Shown here: piece by piece, positions 14,410-28,138 of the stretch | Layout of the letters: every line of letters starts with the position of its first letter | Position numbering within the stretch: position 1 is the stretch's first letter | Assembly: GCA_008933995.1 (NCBI GenBank) | Contig: WARS01000043.1 | Location: 2,718,001 to 2,782,000, forward strand | Length of the DNA stretch: 64,000 nucleotides | Direction: 5' to 3' | From: Datnioides undecimradiatus | Taxonomy: Eukaryota > Chordata > Actinopteri > Lobotiformes > Datnioididae | Program-made: the position numbers and the translations under genes | The notes under the pieces: model-generated | What the model saw: the letters and a program-made list of their open reading frames with translations, nothing else | Told to the model about the DNA's origin: nothing | The model's database searches: none

Positions 14410-17400
14410 TCAAAATAGGAAACATAGCAACTGCGCATTGACTCTTTTCCCGCGTTCATTCTTCTAATCTTAACATCCTGAGGTTCTAGGACATAAGAAA
14501 GAGAAAAACAATAAAAAAAACAATTTGAACGCAAACGACAACAACGATAATACAAAAACGTAAATTTCAGCCAATCCAAATTTCAAAATAAAAGAGTCAG
14601 ATACAGTTAAATATAAGAGAAAACCGTTTTATTCTCTAATGAAACAGAAAATATTCCTTTTTCAAAATGTACACATTTATTCGACAGAAAGAAGGAAGCG
14701 GTGGGAGAATGAGGGAAATTGGAAGGAAGGGGTTACACTGTGTGCAGCCCAGTGAAAATATTGGTAAGAAGTGGTTCACACTGTATTTGTATAACATGAC
14801 AGGACAAATTTTAATTTACCCGTTTTAAGACTCCTCCTTTTCTATGGCTGTGGTATTGTGGAGATCCGCAGACAGACAACGTAATTACTATGCTGAGTCT
14901 AATTTGAGTTTTAAAAAGGAAAAACCTGTAGTGCGCCTGCGCCAAAGCCAACGCCTACACCGTTTTAGAGCAGGACACAGAAGTGAATCTTTTTTTTTTT
15001 TTTTTTTTTTTAGATGTAGTCATTGTTCAAGCTCTACATCTCGTGATTACATAAAAGTAGGCTTTATGACATTCTGGTTAAAAACAAAATGTATTTTCCC
15101 CCTCTTGATCCTTTCCTTTTCACCCAAAATCATATCCTGCTCCATGAATCATTTAGATGCTATTCGGGAGACCGCCACAAGAGGGCGTACTCGACCAGAC
15201 TATCATGATCCTGCAGGTTGGCCTATAGCCTTGTGTTGGGTAATTATTTTAGCTTTAAGTGCACCTTATTTGGTCCCAACATGTTTTAAAATCTTACATC
15301 TGGCTGCTACCGTAGCGCATATATCCGCAGATTATTGGCACGAGTGTCGCAGGGTGATGTGTTTGCTGGAGATGCCATTTGAAAATATAGGCAGTGTAAG
15401 CACTGTAGAATCTAATTATTTCTTTGCAAAACCTAATTAGGCATTAAAAAAGGTTAACGCCAGCGCCTGAAACGTTTTTGTTTAATAATCCCATTACTGA
15501 CGGCTCATCATGTATAAAATGGTGCAGGAGGACACTAAGTTTCCACTTGTTAAAGGGAATCTCTGAGAAATAGTCGCAGATTTTTTGACACTATCTGCGA
15601 TTGGAAATTAGGGCTTGTAATTAAACCGCGGAGACTCAGCGCAGCGCACAGAGTAAGTAAGGCTGCGGCGCCCTGCCTTGCATGCGTTTTCTATGTTTAA
15701 TTAATAATTCTGCCTGCAAAATGTCACGATTTTCTGCTTTTGTCCCCTTTAACAACGTCGTCAAATTCGCCGGGCATGACAGAACTCACCAAATAGCGGC
15801 GTACACTGAGAACAGACCTTGATGATATTTTTAAGCGTCAGCTCCTCTCGGACCATTAACAGTCACTAGAGAGCTCAAGGTGAGAATTTAAATGAGACAC
15901 AAACAGTTTTACCGATCAGGCTTCAGAGGAACGACTACGAGCTCCTTTGATGCGTTCTCGGAAAGAAACGCACTAAATTACACAGGATGTAGGTCGTCTT
16001 ACATGAAATATTGTTATTTTAAGAGTGTTCGATGCAGAAATGTCACCCGTGAGTCGCGCAAAGTATGAATGAATGAACATTAAAGGGGCATTACTGACTT
16101 TTCACCCGCAGTCCTCTGAAAACGAGCCGTTTTCACAACAGTGCAAATTATTTTTTTCTTCATGCATCTAGTATGAATAGGAATTCTGAATGGCGTTAAA
16201 AAGTGGGTGAGTTTGTTGAAGCAATGGGCATCTTCGGGGGTTAAAAACGCATCGTTTTCGGGAAACTGACGCACAAAGAATTAACGCGCAATTTCGACAT
16301 TTTCTCCTCATGTGCGTTAAAAAAAAAACCCCGCATCGGTCAAGTTCTACGGCAAAGACGGCTGACTCAGCTCGATTTAAAAGCCTGGATCATAACTAAA
16401 AATAAAAATCAACGCCACAATTACTGATGATTTATAATAATATCAACGGAAAATAAAAGTTATTTTAAATGTTTATATTACTCCCAAATAAAACGAGCTT
16501 ATTATTATAATATAATTTAAAAACTGGGGTTTTCCACCCCCGTCAGTTGCTCAAAAAATACTACTATTCTACTACAATAATAATAATTGTCAGTGTAAAC
16601 ATAATGTTTTGTCTGATGCAAAGCGACCTTTGATTTCTCTGCGCAAACAAAACGATTTTCAACCTGCGCTCGTTTTATTCTCACCATCTACTGAAGCTTT
16701 TCCCTTTAATGCTTCTGCATCAACAGTTTTCAAGAGAAAGACACAAAGAGCGGAGGGTGAGTGACAGACCAAAGTGAAAGCCTCCCAAAAGAAATAAACA
16801 GTCTTGTATACTGAAAGGAATGCGCTTGTAATCGCTCCATCTCCGTCCCTGGATCTATTCGGCCCAAAACAAACAGGGTGTGGTAAGGGAGGAAAATCGG
16901 GACAAGCGAGGAAGACGACGTGAAGAAAGAGTCGGTTTGATAGCGAGGGGAAAGAAGGACACGGTGAATTTCCCGCAAACTGGTCCGAGAAACAATAAAG
17001 CGAGTTATCAACAGACCTCCTCTGCCTTTTATGTCTTTGTTTGGCGGTTTCTCATGAGCCACAAGCGCGCCCACGATTATTTCGCGATGGTGCTGCAGCG
17101 TGAATGAATTGCCGGTGATTTATAGTGAATGCAACAGAGTTACATTTTAATTGTACTGAGGCGGGTTGAAATAAAAAAAAAAACAAAACAGAAAAAAATA
17201 CAATTTCTAAACATCAGTGCACATCTTCTCTGAGAATCTACAAAAAAATATTAAATAATATCTTAAACACATTTTCATTTTTTGTTTCTTATTGGCAGGG
17301 AACAGTTCAAAGTCACTTCGATTGCATTATCAACAATAAAGCGGAGGCCAAAAGGAGCATCCCGCGTCTCGCCTTATTGCAGCAGCTCATTGGTTAATTT

Positions 17401-18415
17401 GGTTGTTTACCTCGGTGAAGCAATTATTGAAAATATTATTTTCATTTTTTAGCATATTAGTTGTTTATCAATATATGTTAATTATTGTCTTTTTTTCTGA
17501 AGCACGGGGATTTTTCCCTGTTGCATCTCGTGCAGGTTATGTGTGACGCTTCTGCAGCTCGCGCTCGCTCGGTTTTTTACCAGATCATTCGACGCTGTCC
17601 AAAATGTTTTGAGAGACTCGTGTGCTCCTCCACACGTTGAATCTGAGTATTTGACCATTTTGTGTATAACCTGAGCAATACGTAACACTTGTTTTGGAGC
17701 AATCGTCTCTGTGTTTTTGCAGAAGTCCCCGAGCTTTGCCGCTCATGATGTTTTATATATCAGGCCTTGCTTTTTAATGTCCACCTCTGATTCTAAAGGC
17801 TCTGGATTATAAAGCCTTTAATGCTGCTACAGCATTTCCTCCACGCCTTCTTCCCTGTCGTACATTTTCACACACTCAGAAACCCTTGTTTCACTCTTTC
17901 AGCATCTCTGAGCTCTTCTTTATTTGCACACATGCTCGTCTCTGCACGTGCGCAAAGACACGTCTTCCCTGAAGCCTTACTCTTAATGGTTGATGTAAAT
18001 CCCAGTGAAGAAGCGAACATTTACCTTCTGCGTGTTTTGGAATCCAAAGAATTAAATACTAACACAATTAACATCCCTGGACAGGAGCCGTACCTACACA
18101 TGATGTGTTATTTTGTTATTGTAAATGTCAAAAAGGACTAGTCTCTTTTTTAAAAATGAAAGGGGAGCTGCTTTAATTTAATATTTTTAAAGCAAAATTA
18201 TATAAAGAATCAATATATTCACTGCGATATTCCTGGAGGGGACAGGTCCGCATAACTGATTTTTATTTTGCCCTTGGTGATAAAAGCAGCACGTTGTTTT
18301 CTGCTCAGTTGCTTCCAAACAGACCGGAGGGAATCTGAAGCCCACAGCGAGCCTTGAGCCAAACACTATTGACATAGAAAGCAAAGGGGATCCACCAGAA
18401 AGCTGACTTTTCCCT
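14410..18415. other. Intergenic, left part of phox2b desert
   Basis: AT-rich sequence with a T22 run at 14990-15011 and a CTCF-like motif at 15175-15187. Long open frames here run through simple sequence and resemble no family. I see no gene. Confidence 0.5.
15175..15187 (+). promoter_or_regulatory. CTCF-like motif, plus orientation
   Basis: CCACAAGAGGGCG differs from the CTCF core CCASYAGRKGGCR at one position (fifth base). It points toward phox2b, opposite to the motif at 14397. Confidence 0.35.
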
Positions 18416-18419
18416 TTTT

Positions 18420-18680
18420 GGGAGCAAAGCTATGTTTGTTTCTGGGTTGAATGGGGCCCTATAATGGCTCTGATGGCATCAGGATTGTCACCACAAATGG
18501 TCTGGGCGTTTTGCAAGGCGGTTTGACAGAGCCTATTATGTCATTGGTCACGTCCCTCCACTCCTTGCTCGCTTGGGCTTGAATGGGAGTGAATTAATCA
18601 AATGGTTTGAGAGAGATCAGCCAACTTAATGCACTTTGTGTCAAGGTCTACAGTGATCCGAGACCCCCGGCCTCTCTCTA
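18420..18680. promoter_or_regulatory. Candidate conserved non-coding block
   Basis: Unique, balanced-composition sequence without simple repeats stands out from its AT-rich flanks. It contains GCCTATTATGTCATTGG, GAATTAATCAAATGG and other homeodomain-type cores. Its proximity to phox2b and its texture suggest an enhancer. Conservation has not been tested. Confidence 0.3.
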
Positions 18681-18989
18681 CCTGCGCCGCTGAGCTGCAA
18701 CCGGCCTGAAAACACAAGCGTGCTCCTACAGGGACATTAAATGTGGCACTTAAAACTAGACCGATAATGACCTTTTAAAAATACCTCCTAAATTATCACT
18801 TTAACATTCCTACAAGGACGTCTGATGGCTCAAGAGCGAGTTTACACTGAAGTTATCGCATTTTAAACGGCGCATTTTCTCCTAAATCCGTTTTATTCAA
18901 CGGTGCCTTTGTGCTTTCTATCTCTCTGTTATGACTTGAAGGACAGGAAGCAACATAAGCGTCTAAATTGCAAACCAATTACCAGAATG

Positions 18990-19260
18990 CAATTTCAAAC
19001 GGTGGCATTTTAAGCACGCAATTAGCTAAATTTGATTTATTCAAGCAAAGGGTGAATTTCTAAGACAGAGCAAAAGTTTTCCAACCAATAAGATCCCATC
19101 AGATGAAATTAATGTTTGTACTCTGCGGGGGATTTTTGTGTCCGAGGTCGCACTATTGTTTTTTAAATGGCTACTGCTATGGGAAATAGTGTGACACCTA
19201 TAATTGGATGTCAGTCATAATTGGATATTTGCTTAGTAATTCGCCCTCGAGGAGTCCCGG
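18990..19260. promoter_or_regulatory. Candidate regulatory block with repeated ATAATTGGAT
   Basis: The ten bases ATAATTGGAT occur twice, at 19200-19209 and 19217-19226, a 17-base period. CAATTACC and CAATTAGC lie upstream. Paired TAATTG cores are typical of homeodomain binding. The call is inference. Confidence 0.3.
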
Positions 19261-21855
19261 AAAGCTCAGCGGACCCCACCTGGACGGCAAACCGAAAAGC
19301 CTCTAAAAAGGGATGTGTGCGCTTAATAAAATAGATATTGATGTATATATGTTTTTAGAAATCAAAGCACGGCCACCGTCAAATTTGTTTTCCGGGGGGG
19401 GGAAATGGTCCAACTGGTCCAAAGTCGAGCGCTGTAACGTTATTGCTTTATCAAACACAATCAAAACGGGAATTAATCAAAGCACTCCGCGTTAGGGCAC
19501 GTATGCATGAGCATTGTTTGGATGTAATGGATGGCTTTAAAATTTGACGTTATTATTTCCCGTCATTTCTGGAAACAAATTGAACATTTATTGCATATAT
19601 ATTAAAAATTATACAGTCGTCGGGAGAGGCTGATGTCTCTTTTATTGAGGCGCACCGAGAGGTGAGGTCTCACCGGATCAATTTCCCTGTCTTGTTACTC
19701 CCCGCAAGAGGATGTTTGGAAAATGCCTGCACCGCTAAATTGATTCAGAAACGAATTCATAACTTGGGGGGTTTAAGCAATTTCGCGTCGCCCAGTTTTT
19801 ATCCCCTATCTTTTCTTTTGTTGCGCGTTTTGATTGCTTTAAGCGGCCAAACAAAGTTTTGCAGTATGCGTCTTCTCGCTGAAACCGGTTTGTTCTCAGT
19901 TCTGCGGTCATTAGTCCGCGCTGGCCTCTTTTTCATTCTTTGCAAAAAAAAAAAAAATGCATTTAATACACTGGGTTTTGGGTGGCTTCACAAACATAGC
20001 CATTAAGCAGTCACAATGCTTTTATTGTGCACTTGATCTCAAAATAGAGGCTGGTCTGACTGCAGGATCCAGACGAACCTATGGAAAAGGCCTTGTCTTT
20101 GTCTGCCTGTACGGAGATGAATGGCCCGTGTCAACCAGATGATTAGTTTGCACTATTAAATTGTCAAAAAGGAAGGATTTTTCCCTAATAGTGCCTTTTC
20201 GTGAAGAATTATGGAATTCAGAGTTGTTTGCGACTGCCGGGGAACTTGCAGGGCTTTGCAGGGGCGAGGGCGAAGGTCAGACAGAGTTCTCAGCGCTGCG
20301 TCCAGTGTGGCGCGGCAGTCAGAGGGGACGCGGAGACAAATGTGAGCCTATTTCCTTCACGATGGAAAGATTGATCTCCGCATTGTAGCAGATGAATGAT
20401 GCTCATGCAGTGACACTGTGATTCCACAAGCTGAGCTGGGTTTACCCGTCAGTGCAGCCGCGGGGATTCACAAAATGAGCACAGTCTGTGCGTAAATGCG
20501 CAAAACGCCAAGAGTGCCCGTATACCTCGCATCCTCGGGAAACCCAAAGGCAGCCACACGAGTGGGATATAAAATCATCAGAAGCACATTTCCACGGATC
20601 CAAATCAAACTTAATTGGGACTTAGGGTCGTAATGCGTGGTGCGCAAGTGCAAGCGCGCAAAATGTGGTCACCGGCGCCACTATCTCTCCCTAACACATG
20701 AGTTGTCTTTCTGCACGTCACGACTGCCATGCTCAATCCACGGAACCCCCTTCTTTTCAGCCCAACCTCTATTCTAGTGCCAGCGTTTTGTGTTAAATGT
20801 TAACAACTTGGCCCGATCCATTTAATCGCCAACAACAAATCTGTGTTGACTCTAACACTCGCCTCCTTTGTGCCCATTATGCGGCTGCCCTCACTTGAAG
20901 ATTTATGTATTTTTGATATTAAATTCCTTCTGTCATCAAGACTGCTCTCTTGTTGACTTTTCTTGACCTGGCGACCTCGTTCCCCAAACTTTCCCATATT
21001 TAACGCGGGACCCGCAGCCTCTCCCTCCCTCAGCTTCTTCTGCTCCGCCACAGCTGAATGCTGTGTGGCTCCTTTTGTTGGCATGTGCTGTTTGCACTGT
21101 TCTTGAACTTCAGTGTGCTGCCCTGTCCCCATCCTGTACTTTGAACCCTGCCTAACAATATTCCCCTTTAAATAAGGCCTTATTGTTCACAAACTTAGCG
21201 GCTTCAGTTCATTTTATGGCCGATCCTATTATTTATGTGGCTCGCGAGCGCTGCGCAATCACCACTGATTACCAGGACATCACATTTTGGTCACTTTAAT
21301 GAGTTATTATTGGCTGCCCGCAGCAGCGACTTTCGAATCCACAGCATCCAGTCTTCACTTGATGTCTGCGCTTCAGTCACAATCTGCAAACTGCCCCCAT
21401 TTAGTGTTGACGCGCAATGACGGGTGCCCACACCTTGGCCGTATATGACGTCCATGTCGCCTATACAAGCCTCCCTCTGCTGCCCAGCTTGCTAATTAGT
21501 TAAACAAACGCTCATACTAATGATCCCACTGGCCTGGTGAGCTCTGGGGTTTTTGTTCGCCGACTTTGCCCCGGCTTTTCCTGCTGGAAACTTGGCCCCG
21601 CTGACCCGAGCTATAACGGCGCTGTGGAGACGGCTGGACCGCCCTGTCCGGAGTCCAACCCCCCAGGGGCCAAAGGGCAGCGTCCAAGGCCCGGGAATGC
21701 CACCACCAGCTGCTAGCGGTGACACCATTTACAAAGGGGGCTTGGTGAGCGATCCCTCTATGGGTTGTCAGTGTTGTGACAGTGCTGGCTTGACATTTAT
21801 TTACTCTCTCATAGAACCAAAAACTACTAGTTTGGTTTAAGTAGCCGTCGAGCTT
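19261..21855. other. Intergenic stretch
   Basis: Mixed sequence with no recognised gene or repeat. A short purine-rich G run lies at 19395-19402 and an A run at 19945-19957. Open frames here have no family resemblance. Confidence 0.4.
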
Positions 21856-21859
21856 AGTT

Positions 21860-22570
21860 TACCTCCAGCGCCTCTTTGAACCAAAATCCAGTTATCAACT
21901 GCAGACATGAGGATTAATAACCTCTATTAATGGCTTATTGGCGTGTTATAGGTCATTATTAACATTTATAAATGCGTTATTACCAAAAGGAAAGCACAAA
22001 CAAGCGGGCGGCCCCAATTTGTTCTTAATTATGGTTTATATGGGTTCATTAAAGCGTTAGTAAATGATTTATTGGCCAGTAGTTGTGATGATGATCACCA
22101 TATATTGTGTATAAATGCTGTGGCTCCATTAACACATGCTGCTGGGGTTGTCAGTCTCTGATGTGCCGCTGATTTGGTAGTTTAAAATGTCAATAAGTCC
22201 GTTATTAAGGCTTTTAATTGTTGATAAAGAGGTTAGGACCCTATATAATGTCCGTTTACACCAAACTGACAGGATAAAAACACTAAACGGGGATTTTGCT
22301 TTTACGACCTGGCAATCCAGAAACATTAATTAGGGTTAACAGGTGGTCCGTGTCATCAGCTCCCTTGTTCAGAGCGAGGTTTGACTACACGTCCACCCAT
22401 ACGTTGACCTTATTTATGGTTTTTAACTGACCGATAAAGCAAATTAGTAAATGATGATTTATTAATAGTCAATAAAGGCATCAGTATAACGTTCAAGATT
22501 ATACTCCAGTTTAATATTTGGCCCATTAAAGTGAAAATACAACATTTATCTCCCGGAAATATACCGCATT
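21860..22570. promoter_or_regulatory. Candidate enhancer rich in TAAT/ATTA cores
   Basis: In about 700 bases there are roughly fourteen TAAT, ATTA or TTAAT cores, for example ATTAATAACC, TTAATTATGG, CATTAATTAGG and TTTATTAATAG. There are no simple repeats and no open frame of note. Such clusters are the binding sequence of Phox2, Hox, Lhx and related homeodomains. Function is inferred. Confidence 0.35.
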
Positions 22571-22839
22571 AGGTGAGCTTAACGGGGATGTTAGCGTTAA
22601 TTTGTGGTTTGCGCCTTCAGCCCGTCATGCGGTCGCAGTTCGTGGATTTGTTTCAGAAACCACTCCGCGTTTGTGTCCTCTTCTTCCCAAAACTCAAACG
22701 TTTTTCTTTCCCCCCCACCGCAGCGCGCCGCGCGGTTAACACTGGCCCCATTACACGTTGTCATTTGTGGCTCTCGGTGTTATTCGGACAATGTTTGGCC
22801 ATTTACCCGGCCTGTGTCTGCGCGCTCCGAGGAGGTCTC

Positions 22840-23240
22840 GACAGAAATTGATACTAATTGCGGGGACTGTACACTGCTGGCTGGTGGAGCGCCTGCAGGC
22901 AGTTGGAGGACCTGCTTGTCACCGCCTAATTGACAAGGGCTTGTCTGTCCTGGGAGCAGCTGGTCCTAAGCACTGGCGCACAATCGCAATCTTGACACGG
23001 CCTCCACTCGCCTGAAGGAGTTTTGAGGGGAAACGCCGTTAAAGGGAGATTTATTGAATCTCCCTTTGGGTGACGCTGTATTAAGTACGCAATATAGGCT
23101 TATTTCCGCGGGTGCAAAAGGGAGCCACACTCCTGGTATTAATAACAGAAGGTGCCAATTAGGCCAGGCAGGTGACATTTCTTGTGACATTATGAATCAC
23201 CGCAAACGAGACAAGCGCGGGTAAATAAAAGCTATGAGCG
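22840..23240. promoter_or_regulatory. Candidate conserved non-coding block
   Basis: Unique sequence containing E-box-like GCAGCTGG and CACTGGCG words, CACCGCCTAATTGACAAGG and GTGCCAATTAGG. Base composition shifts to balanced GC relative to its flanks. It is a candidate only. Confidence 0.28.
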
Positions 23241-24465
23241 GCCCTGGTCTGAAATCGGTTTTAAGGAATAGTTATTTTACTTTGCGCAGCTACATGACAC
23301 ACAGTGAGGCTGTATGCGCAAATCGGATGAATGCAGGGTGGATGCGTCGCACCAGCCGTTCAGCCGGCTCAGAGGCGAGAGCGCAAATAACATCAACCCT
23401 CACAGTAAAATAATCAATTCATTATTCGGGCCCTGTTTCTATTAGCCCATGGCTTTATAGCTGAATGCATCAAGAGGGGGAAAAAAAGCCAAGCAAGTAT
23501 TGTTTCCGTCTGCAAGTGGAAAAAGGTTTTCCTCCACTTTCCCACTGCCTGTAAAGAAATGCTGCTTTTCTGGCCCTTTTGAACTGAAAATCGTGATTTT
23601 TTCCCCTGGTGTTCTCCGGACGCGCTCCTTTCTTTCTGGGGAACAATGACAACAGTGGAGCACCCCGCCGGTGCGCCACAGTTGGGGATCCCCCGGATTG
23701 TTTTGGACATCTTTGGATTTCATCAATCAAAATGACTGCAGTTTTCCATAAAAATGCTGAATTTGGTCCTGGAACCGAGCGGGCAAGGTAGAAAATACGA
23801 AGCTGTCCCTCTCGATGATAAATGGCCATCCTTTGATTGAGCAAATAGAGAAATACGTGCCACAGTACTGAGAAACAGGCGAAGATTGTTAAGAGACTCG
23901 TGACTCATGGCTCTTGCGTCAGATCATGCCTGAAATGAAACACTTGGCTGTAAAAGCAGCATTTGCCCAAACCTCAGACATCTGCAGGATGACCCTCAAC
24001 AGGACTTGACTTGTCTCTAATTCTGTAAAAACCCACATACAGAACTGATTTCTTTTGCTCAGCCACTATTAGTAAATCCATTCTGTTTAATTATTTGGAA
24101 ATAAACATCAAAATTCACAGCAACAGGGCGAAGGTTACATCTTCAAACCGCTGACTGACTGACAGGCGGGCGCAGAGGCTCAGCCGCCAAGTGCAGGATG
24201 TCATCCCGGTAAAACTGCTCTGTCTCACCAGGTTACTGGACGTAACAAACCAGATAAGGACCCATAAAGATACAGCTGTCTCTGGACCTACAGGAAGCTG
24301 ATCGAGTCACGCCGCACGTGGAAACGCCACATGTTCACCTCGGCTGCAGCAGCGGCTCTCGTTGAAGCAAACCTTGGACGAAACCAGAAAACCCGCAAAG
24401 TAAAAACTCTTTAATTTTTCTGAAAAAGCAATAACGCCTTAACAACCAAGCACACGCCCCCCCCA
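23241..24465. other. Intergenic stretch
   Basis: No gene, RNA or repeat recognised. Several overlapping open frames on both strands near 23410-23910 look like chance. Confidence 0.4.
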
Positions 24466-24469
24466 ACAA

Positions 24470-25120
24470 AGTGTCCTCTCTAAATGGCCTTAATGCTGAA
24501 TGCTAATTATCCAGTATTGACATTTAGGCCCGCCTCAGGTCAGAGGGTCAACAGTTGGAGATTAATGGAACTGGAAGGAGGAAATGTCACTGTAATATTA
24601 CTATAATACAGCCACAATGCTCTATATGTTGTCTTGTTTAATGCCTTTATTGTACTTTATGAAGTTATATTAGGTTTCGAAGTCAGTTGTCTCGTGGCTG
24701 TGGTGGCCGGCGTTGATGCTTCTGACCTTATCGTACTTTATAGTCTTTGAAATTTGGGTCAATATCAGATTTAAATAAGGATTTATCGTCCGTATTTGAA
24801 ACTCAGCATGGAATATGATTCCATACCGTCCATATTGTTTATTTTTAATGACTTTATAACAGGTATTATGGGATGGTTCACTCCGGTGAGGACATACCCT
24901 CTCTTTCCCTCGTCCTTTCTCAAACCTATAGCAGAGTTGACTGGCTTGTCGGGCTTGAAGAATTGTTTAATTTCAGGGCCCCGGCGTTTCCTGAGGTGAG
25001 GTCTGCATTGGCTGCTAATAGAGATCTAATTGATGGGCCGAGTCCCGTTTCCGTGCTCTCTCTCCCTTTATTGCGCCCCGGCGTCTGCTGTAAAATAGGT
25101 CTGTAATCAGATTCCGCCTA
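24470..25120. promoter_or_regulatory. Candidate conserved non-coding block
   Basis: Includes GGCCTTAATGCTGAATGCTAATTATCC and, further on, ATTGTTTATTTTTAATG and GCTAATAGAGATCTAATTG, all homeodomain or forkhead-type words in unique sequence. No open frame shows a family match. Conservation has not been tested. Confidence 0.3.
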
Positions 25121-25589
25121 TTCCTCCTGGAGCAGGATGAGAGCTCGGGGCTGAGAGATGGGGTAAAAAAAAAAAGAAAGAAAGAAAAGAAACAAAAAAA
25201 AATCAAGTTAAGACTCGAGCAGAAATTCAACGCACTGTTGAGGCTTGATGAAAAAGAGGAAAGTGAGCTTTAACATAGAAATTCTTCTCTTTCTAGTTTG
25301 ACTTTTCTTTAAATAAAACTACATTATTCTCGTTGAAACTTCTAGTTTGGCATTAGTGAGTCTGCGGCGAGCTTACAGGGTTTAATCTGTCAGATTACTC
25401 CTTTATTTCTTTGGGGATTTATAGTTTTGCTGCAATGCTTGTATACTGAACCCCTCATTTAAAATTCAAACTTATAGGATTAATATAGATCTTTCATAAA
25501 AGGCTTTGTTATTGCTGCCACATGCCTACTGTAATTATTATTTTAACATGGTTATGCTCGCTTTTATGACTCAGACTCTCACTTCATGA

Positions 25590-25959
25590 TCTAATCAAGT
25601 TCCATGCAGGCCAGTCTTGGTTAATACCAGTGTTGTCATGCGCCCAGAAGGTACAGAAGATGTCAATCAAATCAAACTCAAGACTGGCAGCAACAGAAAC
25701 AGAGTGATTCTCTAGTTTTTCTCCTCCTCTGCTTCTCTCTCCATCTCCTATAGAGCTTCCTGGAAGGCTGTGATTGGCCGCCTGTCTGGGCAGTGATAGC
25801 AGCCCTGGAGCCGAGGATGATTGATGATGGCGAGGGCAAGGCCGAGCGCTGGCAGCATAAAGCCCCATAGACGCCTCAATAAAGAGCCTGGCTAGTGGAG
25901 AGCCTGGGCCCCGCTCAATAGGGCCCCTCCGCCTCCGAGGACCCACGGCTAGAGGAGTG

Positions 25960-25960
<1 letters not shown>
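25590..25960. promoter_or_regulatory. Candidate enhancer with PBX/HOX-type motif
   Basis: Contains TGATTGAT at 25818-25825 (PBX-HOX composite form TGATTNAT) next to ATGG, GTCAATCAAATCAAAC near 25658, and CTCAATAAAGAGCC. Hox-Pbx input to Phox2b in hindbrain motor progenitors is established in mouse. Linking this block to that input is inference. Confidence 0.35.

Positions 25961-25962
<2 letters not shown>

Positions 25963-25995
<33 letters not shown>
25963..25995. repeat. (GA)n microsatellite
   Basis: An uninterrupted GA run of about 16 units is followed by a purine-rich tail to 26035. Confidence 0.9.
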
Positions 25996-25999
<4 letters not shown>

Positions 26000-27243
26000 G
26001 AAAGAGAGGGATAGGAAGAGAGAGAGAAGGAGAGGTGCTCTGTTGTTGGATAATCCATTTAGCTATCGAGCCAGCAGCCGTCTGAGGCTGGATAAGTGCA
26101 GCGACGGATGTGTGTGGGGTGAAAATAGCAGGGGTTGGCTGGTGGAGTGCAGGAGGAGGGGGGATGCAGGGATGGAGGAGATGGAGGAAGAGAGGGAGAG
26201 AGGGAGAGATGGATCATCCAGTCTCAGGATGCATAATGGGGGGGAAAAGGGAAGCGGATGAACAAAAGTGGAGAGGGGATCTGCCCCTTACATATGCTAG
26301 AAACGATCAAAAGCCAAAAACAGTTGAGCGGTCAACTCAGCAACATGGCCGAAGCCTCGGTGCTGCAACTCTGGTGGCCATCATTCAGCCTACAGATGCA
26401 TAACTTGGGTGACCTTTGCTTCAGCAGATCAATGAGACCCTGCTAGGTTGGATTCCATCGCCGCCACGTCCACTGCTGTGGCCCCAGACCGCATGCGGCC
26501 CTGTTGTAACCTCCAGCGCACAGCAGCTCTGAAAAGCACAATTAGGCAGCAATCTGCTCCTACCAAGCCAGCTTTCAGTGACTCCAGCGTGGCTACACGA
26601 TGTCCTGCAGACCCTCCTGGCTGGAGTTGGCAGGATGAAGGTCTGAGAGAGCGGAGGGGCTGCAGACTGATGGCCCGATGGTCGTTTTTAACTCCGCAGG
26701 GTTCACAGAGATCAAGGAGGAGAAATCATTATGCATCCAGCCCCTGCGTGTGTTTTCAAAGCATTTGGCCGATCCAAGCGTGCTTACATTAGGACAATAT
26801 TAACACAAGCTGCGTTAAGCTTCCTGAAAAAAGTTGGACTTGTTGTCATTTATAAGAACTAAAACGCAGTTTAAAACATTCTTAAAATGCAGAAAATGTC
26901 GAAAATACTTTGCACGTGTTCTTTCTCGTTACCGCTTTGTCTTTTTCAGTCGTATTCATTTGCCTTTTAATGTCTTTAATGAAAATAAATCTGCCAGTTC
27001 TTGACAAAACAGCTGCACTTTGTTCTTTATTTCTGCTCCTTCATCCAGAGACTGAGGAAATGTATGCAAAGAGGATTTTATGTCTCTTTAAAATCCAAAT
27101 TGAAGCAAATTGCCCTATTTTTTTTAAAGTGCCTTCAATTTTTTATTTAATGGTACTTCTCGAAAACAGGGAAAGGACAAGTGTTCATAACCTGAAGCAC
27201 ATTTTCCCATAAATCCACTGAAAATGAAACAATTAATTAATGC

Positions 27244-27280
<37 letters not shown>

Positions 27281-28138
27281 ACTGCAACTCACATTTTAAT
27301 GGTTCAGTGGCTGCATGGCCACTGCAGGATAATAAACCTGCAGGCTCAGCTTTTAATTCTGGGATTTCACCAGTTCAGATGTTTTCAGGTATTTGCTTTA
27401 AAGGCTAAAATCAACAGAAATTGGGCTGAAAAGTCAGATTTATTGACCTAACTCCAAATCTTAATTCTACAGATCTACAGAAAATGTGTTTTAAAACCTG
27501 CAGACAATTGATATCGCAGCCCTGGTTTCTTGGCTTTTGAGAATGTTTGTCGAACGCGCCGGCGACTCGGAAAAGCTGCACGTATTATACACAGTACATC
27601 TGCATTTAGACGACTCGCCACACAGACGGGTCCCCAACGTGAAGAACGACTCTCGTCCCATGAAGTAATGTAAAAGTTTTCAATTAGTTGCTGCAGCTTT
27701 AAGTTCAGAGCAAGGAACTAATGTGGAAAATAGGAGAAAAGGCGGTGTGAGTATAATCAGGATATCACACAATGCAAATGCTCCACAACAAGCAAAAAGA
27801 CTGTATTAAGTAACCAGCAGAATGGTACTCATGATAGAAAAATGCATATACTGCATTTACTGCTGTAGGTGTTGAGGGATGAGTTAATCTTTATATACTG
27901 TTGGCTGGTTTAATCTACAGCAAAGCATCATAATCCATAAGACCTTCACATGTTTCTGAGTTGGGTAAACACCAGCCTGTCTTCTGCTGTGCTACGGTGT
28001 GTTTTCGAGATAATCAGACAGGGTCTTTAAATAGTTTCATTCAGATTAAAAAGAAGATTTCCAACCCATTAAAACCCATCAAGAGACGCCGACTCTTTCA
28101 GTTTAATCGAACAAAATCCCATTCAGAATCACCAAGGT
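26000..28138. other. Intergenic stretch with simple repeats
   Basis: Holds a purine-rich tract to 26230 and the (TA)n run at 27247-27277. No gene recognised. Confidence 0.45.
27247..27277. repeat. (TA)n microsatellite
   Basis: About 15 uninterrupted TA units. Confidence 0.9.

Noticed and set aside
14844-15440. 198-codon open frame on the plus strand
   Set aside because: It runs through a T22 homopolymer giving polyphenylalanine and matches nothing. The frame carries no splice or promoter support.
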